From DATCYZ01 sp036526195 (lineage in GTDB: Bacteria > Pseudomonadota > Gammaproteobacteria > Burkholderiales > SG8-39), in the NCBI GenBank assembly GCA_036526195.1, contig DATCYZ010000067.1, positions 1 to 64,000 on the forward strand: a stretch of DNA of 64,000 nucleotides, given 5' to 3'. Positions 38,041 to 47,508 of this stretch are shown piece after piece. Numbering within the stretch: the first letter of the stretch is position 1; the number at the start of each line of letters is the position of its first letter. The position numbers and the translations under genes are program-made. The notes under the pieces are model-generated. The model had not been told where the DNA came from. It made no database searches and saw nothing but the letters and a program-made list of their open reading frames with translations.

Positions 38041-41000
38041 ATGTCCGAGCCGCGTTTCGTCCACCTCCGGCTGCACAGCGAGTACTCGGTGACCGACGGG
38101 ATCGTGCGCATCGACGCCGCCGTGGCGCGCGCGGTGGCCGACAGGATGCCTGCGCTCGCGCTCACCGACGCCGGCAACCTGTTCGGCATGGTGAAGTTCT
38201 ACCGCGCGGCGCGCAAGGCGGGGATCAAGCCGCTGATCGGCGCCGATTGCTGGGTCCGGAACGACGCCGATCGGGACAAGCCCCACCGCATCCTGCTGCT
38301 GTGCGCCTCGCGCGAGGGGTATCTTCGCCTGTGCGGCCTGCTCTCGCGTGCGTGGCTGCGCAACCAGCACCGCGGTCGCGCCGAGATCGCCCGCGAGTGG
38401 TTCGACGAAGGCGGCACCGAAGGCCTGATCGCGCTATCCGGCGCCGCCGCGGGCGATGTCGGCCAGGCGCTCATGGCGGACAACGTCGCGGTCGCCGAGC
38501 GGCTGGCGCGCGTGTGGCAGGGCCTGTTCCCGGGCCGCTACTACCTCGAGCTGCAACGCGCGGGCCACCCGCAGGCCGAGATGCTGGTCGCGCGCACCGT
38601 GGCGCTGGCGAGTGCGCTCGGCCTGCCGGCGGTGGCGACGCACCCGGTGCAGTTCCTCGAGCGCGACGATTTCAAGGCGCACGAGGCGCGCGTCTGCATC
38701 TCGCAGGGTTATGTGCTGGGCGACCAGCGGCGTCCGCGACTGTTCACCGCCGAGCAGTACATGACCTCGCAGGACGAGATGGCGGAGCGCTTCGCGGACC
38801 TGCCGCAGGCGCTCGAGAACGCCGTGGAGATCGCGCGTCGCTGCTCGATCGAGATCGAACTCGGGCGCAGCCGCCTGCCGGATTTTCCGACGCCGAATGG
38901 TGAAACCCTGGAGTCGTTCCTCCGGCTGCAGGCCGGCGCCGGGCTTGATGCCCGCCTCGCCACGCTGTATCCGGAGGCGGCCTCACGCGAGGCACAGGCG
39001 CCGCGCTACCGGGCGCGGCTCGGGTTCGAACTCGGCACCATCCTGCAGATGGGCTTCGAAGGGTACTTCCTGATCGTTGCCGATTTCATCAACTGGGCGA
39101 AGAAGAACGGCGTTCCGGTGGGGCCGGGGCGCGGTTCGGGCGCCGGCTCGCTGGTGGCCTACGCGCTGGGCATCACCGATCTCGACCCGCTGCGCTACGA
39201 CCTGCTGTTCGAGCGCTTCCTCAACCCGGAGCGGGTGTCGATGCCCGACTTCGACATCGACTTCTGTCAGGAGGGGCGCGACCGCGTGATCCAGTACGTG
39301 CGCCAGCGCTACGGCGAGGACAGCGTCTCGCAGATCGCCACCTTCGGCACCATGGCCGCGCGCGCCGTGGTGCGTGACACCGGCCGGGTGCTCGATTTCG
39401 GCTACAACTTCTGCGACCAGATCGCGAAGCTGATCCCGTTCCAGCCGGGGCGCACCATCACGCTGCAGGATGCGCGCGAGATGGAGCCGATGCTGGCCGA
39501 GCGCGAACGCAAGGAGGACGAGGTCAGGGAACTCCTGGCGCTCGGCGAGAAGCTCGAGGGCATGACACGCAACGTCGGCATGCACGCGGGCGGCGTGCTG
39601 ATCGCGCCGGGCAAGCTGACCGACTTCTGCCCGCTGTACGCCGCGGAGGGCACCTCCAACGTCATCGCCCAGCTTGACAAGGACGATGTCGAGGCGATCG
39701 GACTGGTGAAGTTCGACTTCCTCGGCCTGACCACGCTCACCATCCTCGACTGGGCCGAGCGCCATGTGCGCCGGCTCGGCGACGCGGCGTTCTCGATCGC
39801 GAACCTGCCGCTGGACGACGCGCCGACCTATGCGCTGCTATCGGCGGGCAACACCACCGCGGTGTTCCAGCTGGAATCGCGCGGCATGCGCGACATGATC
39901 CGGCGCGCGCTGCCGGACCGCTTCGAGGACATCATCGCGCTGGTGGCCCTGTATCGCCCCGGCCCGATGGACCTGATCCCGGATTTCATCGCGCGCAAGC
40001 ACGGGCGCGAGCGCGTCGAGTACCTCGACCCGCGGCTCGAGCCCATCCTCGCGCCGACCTACGGCATCATGGTCTACCAGGAACAGGTGATGCAGATCGC
40101 CCAGGTGATCGGCGGCTACACCCTGGGCGGCGCCGACCTGCTGCGCCGGGCGATGGGCAAGAAGAACCAGGACGAGATGGACGCGCAGCGCGACATCTTC
40201 GTTGCCGGCGCCGAGAAGAACGCGCTCTCGAAGGGGCGCGCGACGCAGCTCTTCGACCTGATGCAGAAGTTCGCCGGGTATGGCTTCAACAAGTCGCACG
40301 CGGCCGCCTACGCGCTGCTCGCCTACCAGACGGCGTACATGAAGACGCACCACGCCGCGGCCTTCATGGCGGCGAACTTCTCCGCGGTGATGGACGACAC
40401 CGACAAGGTGCGCGCGCTGTTCGAGGACAGCGTCGCCAACGGGCTGACGGTGCTGCCGCCGGACGTCAATACGTCCGCCTATCGCTTCGAACCGGTGGAC
40501 GGGAAGACGGTGCGTTACGGACTCGGGGCCATCCGCGGCTCGGGCGAATCGGCCGTGGCGTCGATCGTCGAGGCGCGCAAGGACGGGCCGTTCCTCGACC
40601 TCTTCGATTTCTGCCGCCGGCTGGACAAGCGCGTCGTCAACCGCCGCGCAGTCGAGGCGCTGGTGCGCGCCGGGGCTTTCGACGGCATCGACCGCAATCG
40701 CGCGGCGCTGCTCGCCAGCGTCGGGCGCGCGATGGACGCGGCCGAACAGCACGAGCGGGCGGCCTCGCAGGTGAGCCTGTTCGGCGACGTGGAGGCGGCG
40801 CCCGGGGACAGCCTCGGCCTGGTCGAGACCCGCGCCTGGGACCTGCGCCAGACCCTCACCGAGGAGAAGGTTGCGCTCGGCTATTGCCTGTCGGGTCACC
40901 TGTTCTCCGTCTATGCGCCGGCGCTCGAGGGATTCCCGCGGGTGCCGCTGGCGCGCCTGGCGGCGAGCGACCATCGCGTCTGGCTGGCGGGCGTGGTGTC

Positions 41001-41484
41001 CTCGGCGCGCGTGCAGATGACGCGGCGTGGGCGGATGATGGTGGTGCTGCTTGACGATGGCACGGCGCAGGTCGAAGTCACGGTGTTCAGCGAGTTGTTC
41101 GACGCGCACCGCGACAAGCTCAAGGAGGATGCGCCGCTCGTGGTGCAGGGCAAGGCGCAGGTCGACAATTTTTCGGGCGGGCTGCGGGTCACCGCGGAGG
41201 ACCTGCTCGACCTGGACGCGCTGCGCGCGCGCTACGCCGCGCGCCTGCGGCTCGCGTTCAACGGGACCGCGGACGCGCGTCGACTGCACGATCTGCTCGA
41301 GCCGTTCCGGGCGGACGGCAAGGCCGGCTGCCCGGTGGTGATCCACTACGAGAACGCGGGCGCGGCCTGTGACGTCGCGCTCGGCGACGGCTGGCGCGTG
41401 CACCCTGCGGGGTCGCTGATCGAACGCCTTGCCGAGTGGCTCGCGCCCGAGAACGTGCGCGTCGTCTACGCGACGGAGTCCTGA
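38041..41484 (+). CDS. dnaE: DNA polymerase III subunit alpha
   Basis: 1147 aa. The PHP domain starts with FVHLRLHSEYSVTDG. The catalytic aspartates are in MPDFDIDFC (D403, D405, D407) with a third in the FDFLGLTTL region. NKSHAAAYALLAY and GLGAIRGSGE mark the fingers and helix-hairpin-helix region. The OB fold (VWLAGVVSSARVQMTRRG) and a short C-terminal tail complete a normal DnaE1. It is the replicative polymerase. The ATG at 38041 agrees with the PHP motif position. Confidence 0.97.
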   Translation: MSEPRFVHLRLHSEYSVTDGIVRIDAAVARAVADRMPALALTDAGNLFGMVKFYRAARKAGIKPLIGADCWVRNDADRDKPHRILLLCASREGYLRLCGLLSRAWLRNQHRGRAEIAREWFDEGGTEGLIALSGAAAGDVGQALMADNVAVAERLARVWQGLFPGRYYLELQRAGHPQAEMLVARTVALASALGLPAVATHPVQFLERDDFKAHEARVCISQGYVLGDQRRPRLFTAEQYMTSQDEMAERFADLPQALENAVEIARRCSIEIELGRSRLPDFPTPNGETLESFLRLQAGAGLDARLATLYPEAASREAQAPRYRARLGFELGTILQMGFEGYFLIVADFINWAKKNGVPVGPGRGSGAGSLVAYALGITDLDPLRYDLLFERFLNPERVSMPDFDIDFCQEGRDRVIQYVRQRYGEDSVSQIATFGTMAARAVVRDTGRVLDFGYNFCDQIAKLIPFQPGRTITLQDAREMEPMLAERERKEDEVRELLALGEKLEGMTRNVGMHAGGVLIAPGKLTDFCPLYAAEGTSNVIAQLDKDDVEAIGLVKFDFLGLTTLTILDWAERHVRRLGDAAFSIANLPLDDAPTYALLSAGNTTAVFQLESRGMRDMIRRALPDRFEDIIALVALYRPGPMDLIPDFIARKHGRERVEYLDPRLEPILAPTYGIMVYQEQVMQIAQVIGGYTLGGADLLRRAMGKKNQDEMDAQRDIFVAGAEKNALSKGRATQLFDLMQKFAGYGFNKSHAAAYALLAYQTAYMKTHHAAAFMAANFSAVMDDTDKVRALFEDSVANGLTVLPPDVNTSAYRFEPVDGKTVRYGLGAIRGSGESAVASIVEARKDGPFLDLFDFCRRLDKRVVNRRAVEALVRAGAFDGIDRNRAALLASVGRAMDAAEQHERAASQVSLFGDVEAAPGDSLGLVETRAWDLRQTLTEEKVALGYCLSGHLFSVYAPALEGFPRVPLARLAASDHRVWLAGVVSSARVQMTRRGRMMVVLLDDGTAQVEVTVFSELFDAHRDKLKEDAPLVVQGKAQVDNFSGGLRVTAEDLLDLDALRARYAARLRLAFNGTADARRLHDLLEPFRADGKAGCPVVIHYENAGAACDVALGDGWRVHPAGSLIERLAEWLAPENVRVVYATES

Positions 41485-41505
41485 CGCGACGCCCCTCGGG
41501 CGCTG

Positions 41506-42477
41506 CTAGAGGCCGAGCAGCTGGCGGTGATGGCGGTACCAGGGTGCCTGCAGTCGGTCGCGCGGGTCGTGACGCAGCTTTTCGGCGAGCACGCGGCGCA
41601 AGGACGGGTAGCAGGCGTCCGCCTGCTTGCGGGACGCCTCCGGCGTGGAGGCGATGGCATAAATGCCGCCGTGCCCGATCGCACTGTCCACCAGCAGGCG
41701 GAAGAACTGCGTGCGCAGCACCTCGCCTCCCATGCGCACGGGAAAGCCCAGCGCGAGCGTGATCTCCGCATACTCGCGCCGCGCCCAGCACAACACGGTC
41801 TCGCGCTCCGCAAGCGTGCGGCGCACTTCGGCCCCCGTGATCGGAATATGCCAGGCGAGCGCCTGCGCACGCGCGTCCGTCAGGAACGCTTCGACGGTGT
41901 CCGGCGGCAGGTACAGCGAAAGGCGATGGCCCACGCCCCGGGACGGCGCCGCGAGTTCGAGGCGGGCCGGTTCGAGTGCTGCAGCCGCGGCGCGCGCGAG
42001 TGCCGACAGGGACAGGGTGGCGCTGTAGAGCGCCCCGAACGAACCCATTCCGCCGACGGCGAGCGCGAACAGTTCCGCATTCAGGGTGCGGCTGGTGCGC
42101 CGCAGATCGCCTTCCGGCGTGACCAGCGTCAGCGACTCGACCAATGCGACGACCGGCCGTCCGTCCGGGCCGGGCGCATTGCGCGCGACGTCATGGCCCA
42201 CCGTATCGGGTTGAACGCCGCGCGCGACGACGTTCGCGAGTGCGGGCACCTGCCGGTGCAGCGCCTGCGCGACGGACCGCCACGGGGTCTGGGCCTGCAC
42301 CTCGATCTGGTCGCGTGCGGGATCGGTGCGCAGGACCCGGTCAAGGCCGCGGCTGTCGACCGCCGGGACTTTCTCGAAACCCTGCCTGAACGCCTGCTGC
42401 AACGCGCTTGCGGAGTGGATCGGGGGACACGGCAGGATCCAGGCGGTGGAATCGGCGGTGGACGCGCAAGTCGGCAT
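41506..42477 (-). CDS. Degenerate FAD-binding (PCMH-type) oxidoreductase homologue
   Basis: 323 aa from the ATG at 42477, with GAGGGAG upstream. Sequences such as VESLTLVTPEGDLRRTSRTLN and AVGGMGSFGALYSATLSL match the PCMH/FAD_binding_4 family (sugar-lactone and glycolate oxidase relatives). However, the protein is shorter than usual. The N-terminal P-loop motif normally reading like RGxGxSYGD is not found, and the usual GG-x-A-x-DxHGKN region reads VGHDVARNAPG. It may have lost FAD binding, or be a divergent enzyme. It is convergent with dnaE; the acylphosphatase gene lies upstream. Confidence 0.65.
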   Translation of the reverse strand: MPTCASTADSTAWILPCPPIHSASALQQAFRQGFEKVPAVDSRGLDRVLRTDPARDQIEVQAQTPWRSVAQALHRQVPALANVVARGVQPDTVGHDVARNAPGPDGRPVVALVESLTLVTPEGDLRRTSRTLNAELFALAVGGMGSFGALYSATLSLSALARAAAAALEPARLELAAPSRGVGHRLSLYLPPDTVEAFLTDARAQALAWHIPITGAEVRRTLAERETVLCWARREYAEITLALGFPVRMGGEVLRTQFFRLLVDSAIGHGGIYAIASTPEASRKQADACYPSLRRVLAEKLRHDPRDRLQAPWYRHHRQLLGL

Positions 42478-42582
42478 GGCGGAGCTCCCTCGCAGTGAAA
42501 GCCTTGCGCAAAGTGTTGGCCCGGCGCCTTTGCGGCGCAACAACCGCCGCGCCCGTATACGGCACGGATACCCGGCGGCACG

Positions 42583-42873
42583 CTAGACGGTGGGGCGCGC
42601 CTCGAACCCGGCGCCACGCGGACCGTCGCCTCGCGAGGTCTCGACCTCGACGCGCGCAACCTGCGCCGCCGGCGGACCGACGCGCGCCCATTCGATGAGC
42701 ACGCGCACGACCGTCTCGGAACCTTCGATCCGCGCCTCGACGGTGCCATCGCTGCGATTCCTGACCCAACCCGTGGCGCCCGCCTCGAGCGCCCGGCGGC
42801 GCAGGGCCTGACGATAGCCGACCCCTTGTACACGGCCGCTGATTCGCAGGTGGGCGGAGAATACCGGATTCAT
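42583..42873 (-). CDS. Acylphosphatase
   Basis: 96 aa. The small ferredoxin-like fold has both family signatures: GRVQGVGYR near residues 14-22, with the catalytic Arg, and WVRNRSDGTVEA near 36-47, with the catalytic Asn. It hydrolyses acyl-phosphates. It lies 105 nt upstream of the degenerate flavoprotein homologue on the same strand, and is divergent from the pilin-like gene. Confidence 0.93.
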   Translation of the reverse strand: MNPVFSAHLRISGRVQGVGYRQALRRRALEAGATGWVRNRSDGTVEARIEGSETVVRVLIEWARVGPPAAQVARVEVETSRGDGPRGAGFEARPTV

Positions 42874-42996
42874 TGGACTTGGCCTCGGCGAGGTTGGAAG
42901 GGCAACGGGACTCCATGGTAAAGTGCCCCGAAATCAGAAATGCCGGCACGGGCGGGCGGTGATTGCGGTGTCGGCGGCAACAAGAGGAAGACTCCA

Positions 42997-43389
42997 ATGC
43001 GTGCTGTCCTGATCGTCGTAGCCATTCTCGCGCTCGCGGGATTCATTACGGTTGCCGTGGTGCTGCCTCAGATGGCGGGTGCCGAGGCGAAGGAAGCGGC
43101 GCAAGGCCTGATCGGCGGGGCCGAACCCGCGAAGCAGCAGGTGGCGATGGCTGCGGAAAAGGCGAATGACCTCGCCGGATCCGGCAAGGACGTCAAGCTG
43201 GCGGCGAAGGCCGATCCGAAGTTCGGGGACCTGAAATGGGTAGTCTCCCCGAACGGCGAGATTCGCGGCTGGAACGAAAAGAACGCCATCGAGATCTCCC
43301 TCTCCCCGAGCCTTGCGGGCGGCAAGGTGGCGTGGAAGTGTCGCGGCTATCCGCACACGGCCATGCCGGCGAGCTGCGGCGGCCAGTAA
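42997..43389 (+). CDS. Pilin-like protein with non-canonical N-terminus
   Basis: 130 aa from the ATG at 42997, after AGAGGAAG. The N-terminus is one hydrophobic helix (MRAVLIVVAILALAGFITVAVV). The C-terminal half (residues about 80-130) closely resembles the end of type IV pilins: GEIRGWNEKNAIEISLSP, GGKVAWKCRG and a terminal MPASCGG. These give the usual disulfide pair. No prepilin peptidase site (Gly-Phe-Thr-Leu-x-Glu) is present, so normal pilus assembly is doubtful. An earlier in-frame ATG at 42940 would not create one. Possibly an anchored pilin homologue. Confidence 0.72.
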   Translation: MRAVLIVVAILALAGFITVAVVLPQMAGAEAKEAAQGLIGGAEPAKQQVAMAAEKANDLAGSGKDVKLAAKADPKFGDLKWVVSPNGEIRGWNEKNAIEISLSPSLAGGKVAWKCRGYPHTAMPASCGGQ

Positions 43390-43397
43390 GCGACGCC

Positions 43398-43415
43398 GCG
43401 GGCCCGGCGGCCCGC
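43398..43415. terminator. Hairpin between convergent pilin-like gene and metG
   Basis: GCGGGCC (43398-43404), a 4-nt loop, GGCCCGC (43409-43415): a perfect 7-bp stem in the 38-nt space between the two stops. No U-tract is present, so termination is only suggested by placement. Confidence 0.35.
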
Positions 43416-43427
43416 CGCGCAGCGCGA

Positions 43428-45518
43428 CTACTTGACGCGCATGCCCGGCAGCGCGCCTTCGTCCGGCGCGACCAGGAAGATCCCGGGGCCCTCGCCCGAC
43501 GCGGCGAGTACCATGCCTTCCGAGATGCCGAAGCGCATCTTGCGCGGCGCGAGATTGGCCACCATCACTGTGTGGCGCCCGATCAGCGATTCGGGCGCGT
43601 AGGCGGACTTGATCCCGGCAAACACGGTCCGCGTTTCGCTGCCGATGTCGAGCGTGAGGCGCACCAGCTTGTCCGCCCCCTCCACCTGTGCGGCATCGAC
43701 GATGCGCGCCACGCGCAGGTCGATTTTTCCGAACTCGTCGATGTTGATCTGGCTTTCCATGGAGGCGTCCCGGGTGGCGTGCTGCTGGTGCTCGGCGTGC
43801 CGTTGCGGCGCATCCGCTTGCGGCACTGAAGCAATGTCGAACAGCGCGTCGATCTGCTTTTCCTCGACGCGGGCGAGAAGGTGCTTGAACGGCTGGATGC
43901 GATCCGGTCGCAGGCGGTGATCTTCGAAACGGAGGTCCCGCTCGATGCCGAAGAGCTCGCGCGCCACCCGCCCGGCCGTGGCGGGCAGGATCGGCAGCAG
44001 GTAGACGCTCAGCACGAAGAACGCGCTTAGCGCGTCGCTGCAGGCGGCGTGCAGGGCGTCGCGTTTGCCGGCGTCGCGCGCCAGTTCCCAGGGTTTCGCC
44101 TGGTCGAAGCGCTGGTTCGCAACATCCGCGATGCGCATCGCTTCGCGCACCACCTTGCCGAACTCGCGGCCTTCGTAGGCGGCGGCGATCTCGTCCGCCG
44201 ACGCGAGCGCGATGCCGTGGGAGGACAGCGGGTCGATCGGCGCTTCCGGCCGGAGCGTCCCGTCGAAATGCTTGGTGACGAACCCCGCGGCCCGGCTGGC
44301 AATGTTGACGTACTTGCCCACCAGGTCGCTGTTGACGCGGGTGACGAAGTCGTCCGGGTTGAAATCCACGTCCTCGACCGCCGCGTTCAGCTTTGCCGCG
44401 ATGTAATAGCGCAGCCACTCCGGGTTCATGCCGACATCGAGATAGCGCGTGGGACTGATGCCCGTGCCGCGCGACTTGGACATCTTCTCCCCGGACACCG
44501 TGATGAAGCCGTGCACGTACACATGGTCCGGCACGCGGTACGGCGCGCCGGCGAACTTCAGCATCGCCGGCCAGAACAAGGTATGGAAGTAGATGATGTC
44601 CTTGCCGATGAAGTGCACCTGCTCGGTGTCCGGCGCGGAGAGAAACGCCTCGAAGCTGCGCGATTCGCCGCGCGCGGCCGCCTTGCCCGAATCGAAATAC
44701 GCCTTCAGCGACGCAAGGTAGCCGATCGGCGCGTCGAGCCAGACGTAGAAATACTTCTCCTCGGCGATGTCCGGGATGCGGATTCCGAAATAGGGCGCGT
44801 CGCGCGAGATGTCCCAGTCGGTCAGCGCGCGATCGCCTTCGCCGTCGAGCCATTCGCGCGCCTTGTTGACCACCTGCGACTGCAGTCGACCGGGGGCGCG
44901 CAGCCACTCGCGCAGGAAATCGGTGCAGGCCGGGTCGGACAGCCTGAAGAAGTGGTGCTCCGAGGTGCGCAGTTCCGGCGCGGCGCCCGAAAGCGTCGAG
45001 CGGGGGTCTTTCAGGTCCATCGGCGAATAGACGGAACTGCAGACTTCGCAGGCGTCGCCGAACTGGTCCTTGGCGCCGCATTTCGGGCATTCGCCCTTGA
45101 TGTAGCGATCGGCAAGGAACATGCCCTTGACCGGGTCGTAGTACTGCTCGACCGGGCGGCGCGCGACAAGGTTCGCCGCCAGCAGCCTGCGGTAGATGTC
45201 CTGCGAAAGGACCTCATTCTCCTTCGAGTGGGTCGAATGCCAGTGGTCGAAGGACAGGTGAAAGCCCTGCAGGGTGGCGGGGCGTTCCGCCGAGATCCGC
45301 TGCACCAGCGTCTCAGGCGAGACGCCTTCGGCCTGCGCCTTGAGCATGATCGGGGCGCCGTGGGCGTCGTCCGCGCAGACGAAGCACACCGCGTGGCCGC
45401 GCATGCGCTGGAAGCGCACCCAGATGTCGGCCTGGATGTACTCCATGATGTGCCCGATGTGGAACGAGCCGTTCGCATAGGGCAGCGCGGTGGTAACGAA
45501 GAGTTGGCGGGTCGGCAT
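43428..45518 (-). CDS. metG: Methionyl-tRNA synthetase
   Basis: 696 aa. Class I features are present: [14 protein letters not shown] near residue 14, a zinc region with CPKC and CEVC pairs around residues 140-160, and KMSKSRG near 350. A C-terminal tRNA-binding (EMAP/Trbp111-like) domain of about 110 residues begins near [11 protein letters not shown] and includes [18 protein letters not shown]. This is the long MetG1 form with a dimerising C-terminal domain. It is divergent from mrp, with 114 nt between the starts. Confidence 0.97.
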   Translation of the reverse strand: MPTRQLFVTTALPYANGSFHIGHIMEYIQADIWVRFQRMRGHAVCFVCADDAHGAPIMLKAQAEGVSPETLVQRISAERPATLQGFHLSFDHWHSTHSKENEVLSQDIYRRLLAANLVARRPVEQYYDPVKGMFLADRYIKGECPKCGAKDQFGDACEVCSSVYSPMDLKDPRSTLSGAAPELRTSEHHFFRLSDPACTDFLREWLRAPGRLQSQVVNKAREWLDGEGDRALTDWDISRDAPYFGIRIPDIAEEKYFYVWLDAPIGYLASLKAYFDSGKAAARGESRSFEAFLSAPDTEQVHFIGKDIIYFHTLFWPAMLKFAGAPYRVPDHVYVHGFITVSGEKMSKSRGTGISPTRYLDVGMNPEWLRYYIAAKLNAAVEDVDFNPDDFVTRVNSDLVGKYVNIASRAAGFVTKHFDGTLRPEAPIDPLSSHGIALASADEIAAAYEGREFGKVVREAMRIADVANQRFDQAKPWELARDAGKRDALHAACSDALSAFFVLSVYLLPILPATAGRVARELFGIERDLRFEDHRLRPDRIQPFKHLLARVEEKQIDALFDIASVPQADAPQRHAEHQQHATRDASMESQINIDEFGKIDLRVARIVDAAQVEGADKLVRLTLDIGSETRTVFAGIKSAYAPESLIGRHTVMVANLAPRKMRFGISEGMVLAASGEGPGIFLVAPDEGALPGMRVK

Positions 45519-45632
45519 CTTGCAGGGCTCAGGGGAGGGCGGATTCTAGCAAAGCGCCTGCGGCGACCATGACCTGCGCCAGCCGAATTCTGTACACTTA
45601 GCCGTTTTCGCAGCTTCCGGCGCACCCCATCC

Positions 45633-46718
45633 ATGTCATTCAGCGAATCCCAGGCCCAGGACGCACTGCGTCAACTCGTCGATCCGAACACCGGAAAGGA
45701 CTACCTCACCTCGCGTGCGGTGAAGAACCTCAAGGTTGGCGACGGCGCGGTCTCCCTCGAGATCGAACTCGGTTATCCGGGCAAGAGCCAGTTCGAGCCG
45801 ATTCGCGCCGCCGTGACGCAGGCGCTGCGCGCCGCGGGCGCGAAGAGCGTTTCCGTGAGCGTGCGCTCGCGCGTCGTGCCGCATGCGGTGCAGCGCGGCG
45901 TGAAGCCGATCGCCGGGATCAAGAACATCATTGCGGTGGCCTCGGGCAAGGGCGGTGTCGGCAAGTCCACCACCGCGGTGAACCTAGCGCTTGCGCTCGC
46001 GGCCGAAGGCGCCGCGGTCGGCATGCTCGACGCCGATATCTACGGCCCGTCCCAGCCGACGATGCTGGGCATCTCGGGCCGGCCGGAATCGAAGGACGGC
46101 AAGTCCCTCGAACCGATGGAGGGGCACGGCATCCAGGCCATCTCGATCGGCTTCCTGATCGACGCCGATACGCCGATGGTCTGGCGCGGGCCGATGGTGA
46201 CGCAGGCGCTCGAGCAGTTGCTGCGCGACACGCGCTGGCGCGACCTCGACTACCTGGTCGTGGATCTGCCGCCGGGGACCGGCGACATCCAGCTGACGCT
46301 GGCGCAGAAGGTGCCGGTGACCGGCGCGGTCATCGTCACCACGCCCCAGGACATCGCCCTCATCGACGCGCGCAAGGGCCTGAAGATGTTCGAGAAGGTG
46401 GGTATCCCGATTCTCGGCATCGTCGAGAACATGGCGATCCACATCTGCCCGAAGTGCGGTCACGAAAGCCATATTTTCGGATCCGGCGGCGCGGACCGCA
46501 TGTCCAGCGACTACAAGACGGAATTGCTCGGCGCGCTGCCGCTGGACGAGGCCATCCGGGAGCAGGCCGATTCGGGCAAGCCCACGGTGGTCGCGGACCC
46601 GGACGGGCATGTGGCCGAGATCTACCGGGCCATTGCCAGGCGCTGCGCGGTGAAGATCGCCGACCTGCAGAAGGACCTGAGCTCCAAGTTTCCGAACATC
46701 GTGGTGCAGAACACATGA
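45633..46718 (+). CDS. apbC: Iron-sulfur cluster carrier protein Mrp/ApbC
   Basis: 361 aa. An N-terminal DUF59/MIP18-like domain (residues about 1-85) precedes a P-loop NTPase domain with GKGGVGKST at 105-113, DADIYGPS, and the cluster-binding CPKC in [10 protein letters not shown]. The family holds and transfers [4Fe-4S] clusters to apoproteins. A TACACT -10-like site lies at about 45593. The stop overlaps the dcd start (ATGA). The metG / apbC / dcd arrangement is common in proteobacteria. Confidence 0.94.
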   Translation: MSFSESQAQDALRQLVDPNTGKDYLTSRAVKNLKVGDGAVSLEIELGYPGKSQFEPIRAAVTQALRAAGAKSVSVSVRSRVVPHAVQRGVKPIAGIKNIIAVASGKGGVGKSTTAVNLALALAAEGAAVGMLDADIYGPSQPTMLGISGRPESKDGKSLEPMEGHGIQAISIGFLIDADTPMVWRGPMVTQALEQLLRDTRWRDLDYLVVDLPPGTGDIQLTLAQKVPVTGAVIVTTPQDIALIDARKGLKMFEKVGIPILGIVENMAIHICPKCGHESHIFGSGGADRMSSDYKTELLGALPLDEAIREQADSGKPTVVADPDGHVAEIYRAIARRCAVKIADLQKDLSSKFPNIVVQNT

Positions 46719-47281
46719 GCATCAAGTCCGACCGCTGGATCCGCCGCATGGCGGAGGGGCACGCGATGATCGAGCCCTACGAGGCCGGCCTGGTGCGCGA
46801 AGTGGCGGGCGCGCGCGTGGTGTCGTTCGGCACCTCGAGCTACGGCTACGACATCCGCTGCTCCGACGAGTTCAAGATCTTCACCAACATCAACTCCACC
46901 ATCGTCGACCCGAAGCACTTCGACGCGCGCTCGTTCGTCGATTTCAAGGGCCCGGTCTGCGTCATTCCGCCGAATTCCTTCGCGCTTGCGCGCACGGTGG
47001 AGTACTTCCGCATCCCGCGCAACGTCCTGACGATCTGCCTTGGCAAGTCGACCTACGCGCGCTGCGGGATCATCGTCAACGTGACGCCGCTCGAGCCGGA
47101 GTGGCAGGGGCACGTGACGCTGGAGTTCTCGAACACCACGCCGCTGCCCGCGAAGATCTATGCCAACGAGGGCGTGGCGCAGGTGATCTTCATCGAGTCC
47201 GACGAAGTCTGCGAAACCTCCTACGCCGACCGCGGCGGCAAGTACCAGGGCCAGCAGGGCGTCACGCTGCCGCGCCTGTAG
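46715..47281 (+). CDS. dcd: dCTP deaminase
   Basis: 188 aa from the ATG at 46715, overlapping the apbC stop by 4 nt. Dcd deaminates dCTP to dUTP for dTMP synthesis. Characteristic sequences are [15 protein letters not shown], the active-site [28 protein letters not shown] region with catalytic Glu, and [12 protein letters not shown] at the C-terminus. The proteobacterial length (188 aa) agrees. It is likely translationally coupled to apbC. Confidence 0.96.
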   Translation: MSIKSDRWIRRMAEGHAMIEPYEAGLVREVAGARVVSFGTSSYGYDIRCSDEFKIFTNINSTIVDPKHFDARSFVDFKGPVCVIPPNSFALARTVEYFRIPRNVLTICLGKSTYARCGIIVNVTPLEPEWQGHVTLEFSNTTPLPAKIYANEGVAQVIFIESDEVCETSYADRGGKYQGQQGVTLPRL

Positions 47282-47350
47282 GCGCGCACGATGGATTGTG
47301 GCCCGTCCGCCCGGCCACCACTAGGGATTGTGTCGGGCGGGCAGAAGCCC

Positions 47351-47378
47351 TTGACTCCACCGGGGTCGTCCCTATAAT
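47351..47378 (+). promoter_or_regulatory. Near-consensus sigma-70 promoter of the ornithine decarboxylase leader
   Basis: TTGACT (47351-47356) and a perfect TATAAT (47373-47378) are separated by 16 nt. Transcription would start near 47385, giving a leader of about 120 nt before the decarboxylase ATG at 47509. This is the best promoter seen in the window. Confidence 0.8.
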
Positions 47379-47405
47379 CGCCCTGACTTTTCGGCAAACG
47401 CGACC

Positions 47406-47426
47406 ATGCGAAGGAGGTCATCATGA
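47406..47426 (+). CDS. Minimal upstream ORF (6 codons) in decarboxylase leader
   Basis: ATG at 47406 reads M-R-R-R-S-S and stops at TGA 47424-47426, overlapping the start codon of the 22-codon leader ORF (ATGA). Two of the three Arg codons are AGG, rare in such genomes. The AGG-AGG string is also the ribosome site of the next ORF, so translation of this mini-ORF could mask it. Whether it is translated is unknown. Confidence 0.3.
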   Translation: MRRRSS

Positions 47427-47491
47427 CAGGCAGGAAGAAACGCTCCACGCGGCTGGAACTTTTCGTCATGAACCTTCTGCCTGAAACGTAG
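47423..47491 (+). CDS. 22-aa leader peptide ORF upstream of ornithine decarboxylase
   Basis: ATG 47423 to TAG 47491, with a very strong ribosome site (AAGGAGG, 47410-47416) 6 nt upstream. The peptide begins MTGRKKRSTRLELF and ends near LLPET: a basic N-terminal half and a hydrophobic middle. It ends 17 nt before the decarboxylase ATG, whose own ribosome site is GGGAGA (47498-47503). Placement and ribosome site suggest a regulatory leader, by analogy with the speFL arrest peptide that controls speF in enterobacteria. The sequences are not similar, so the mechanism is inference. Confidence 0.55.
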   Translation: MTGRKKRSTRLELFVMNLLPET

Positions 47492-47508
47492 CGGACCGGG
47501 AGACTCTG

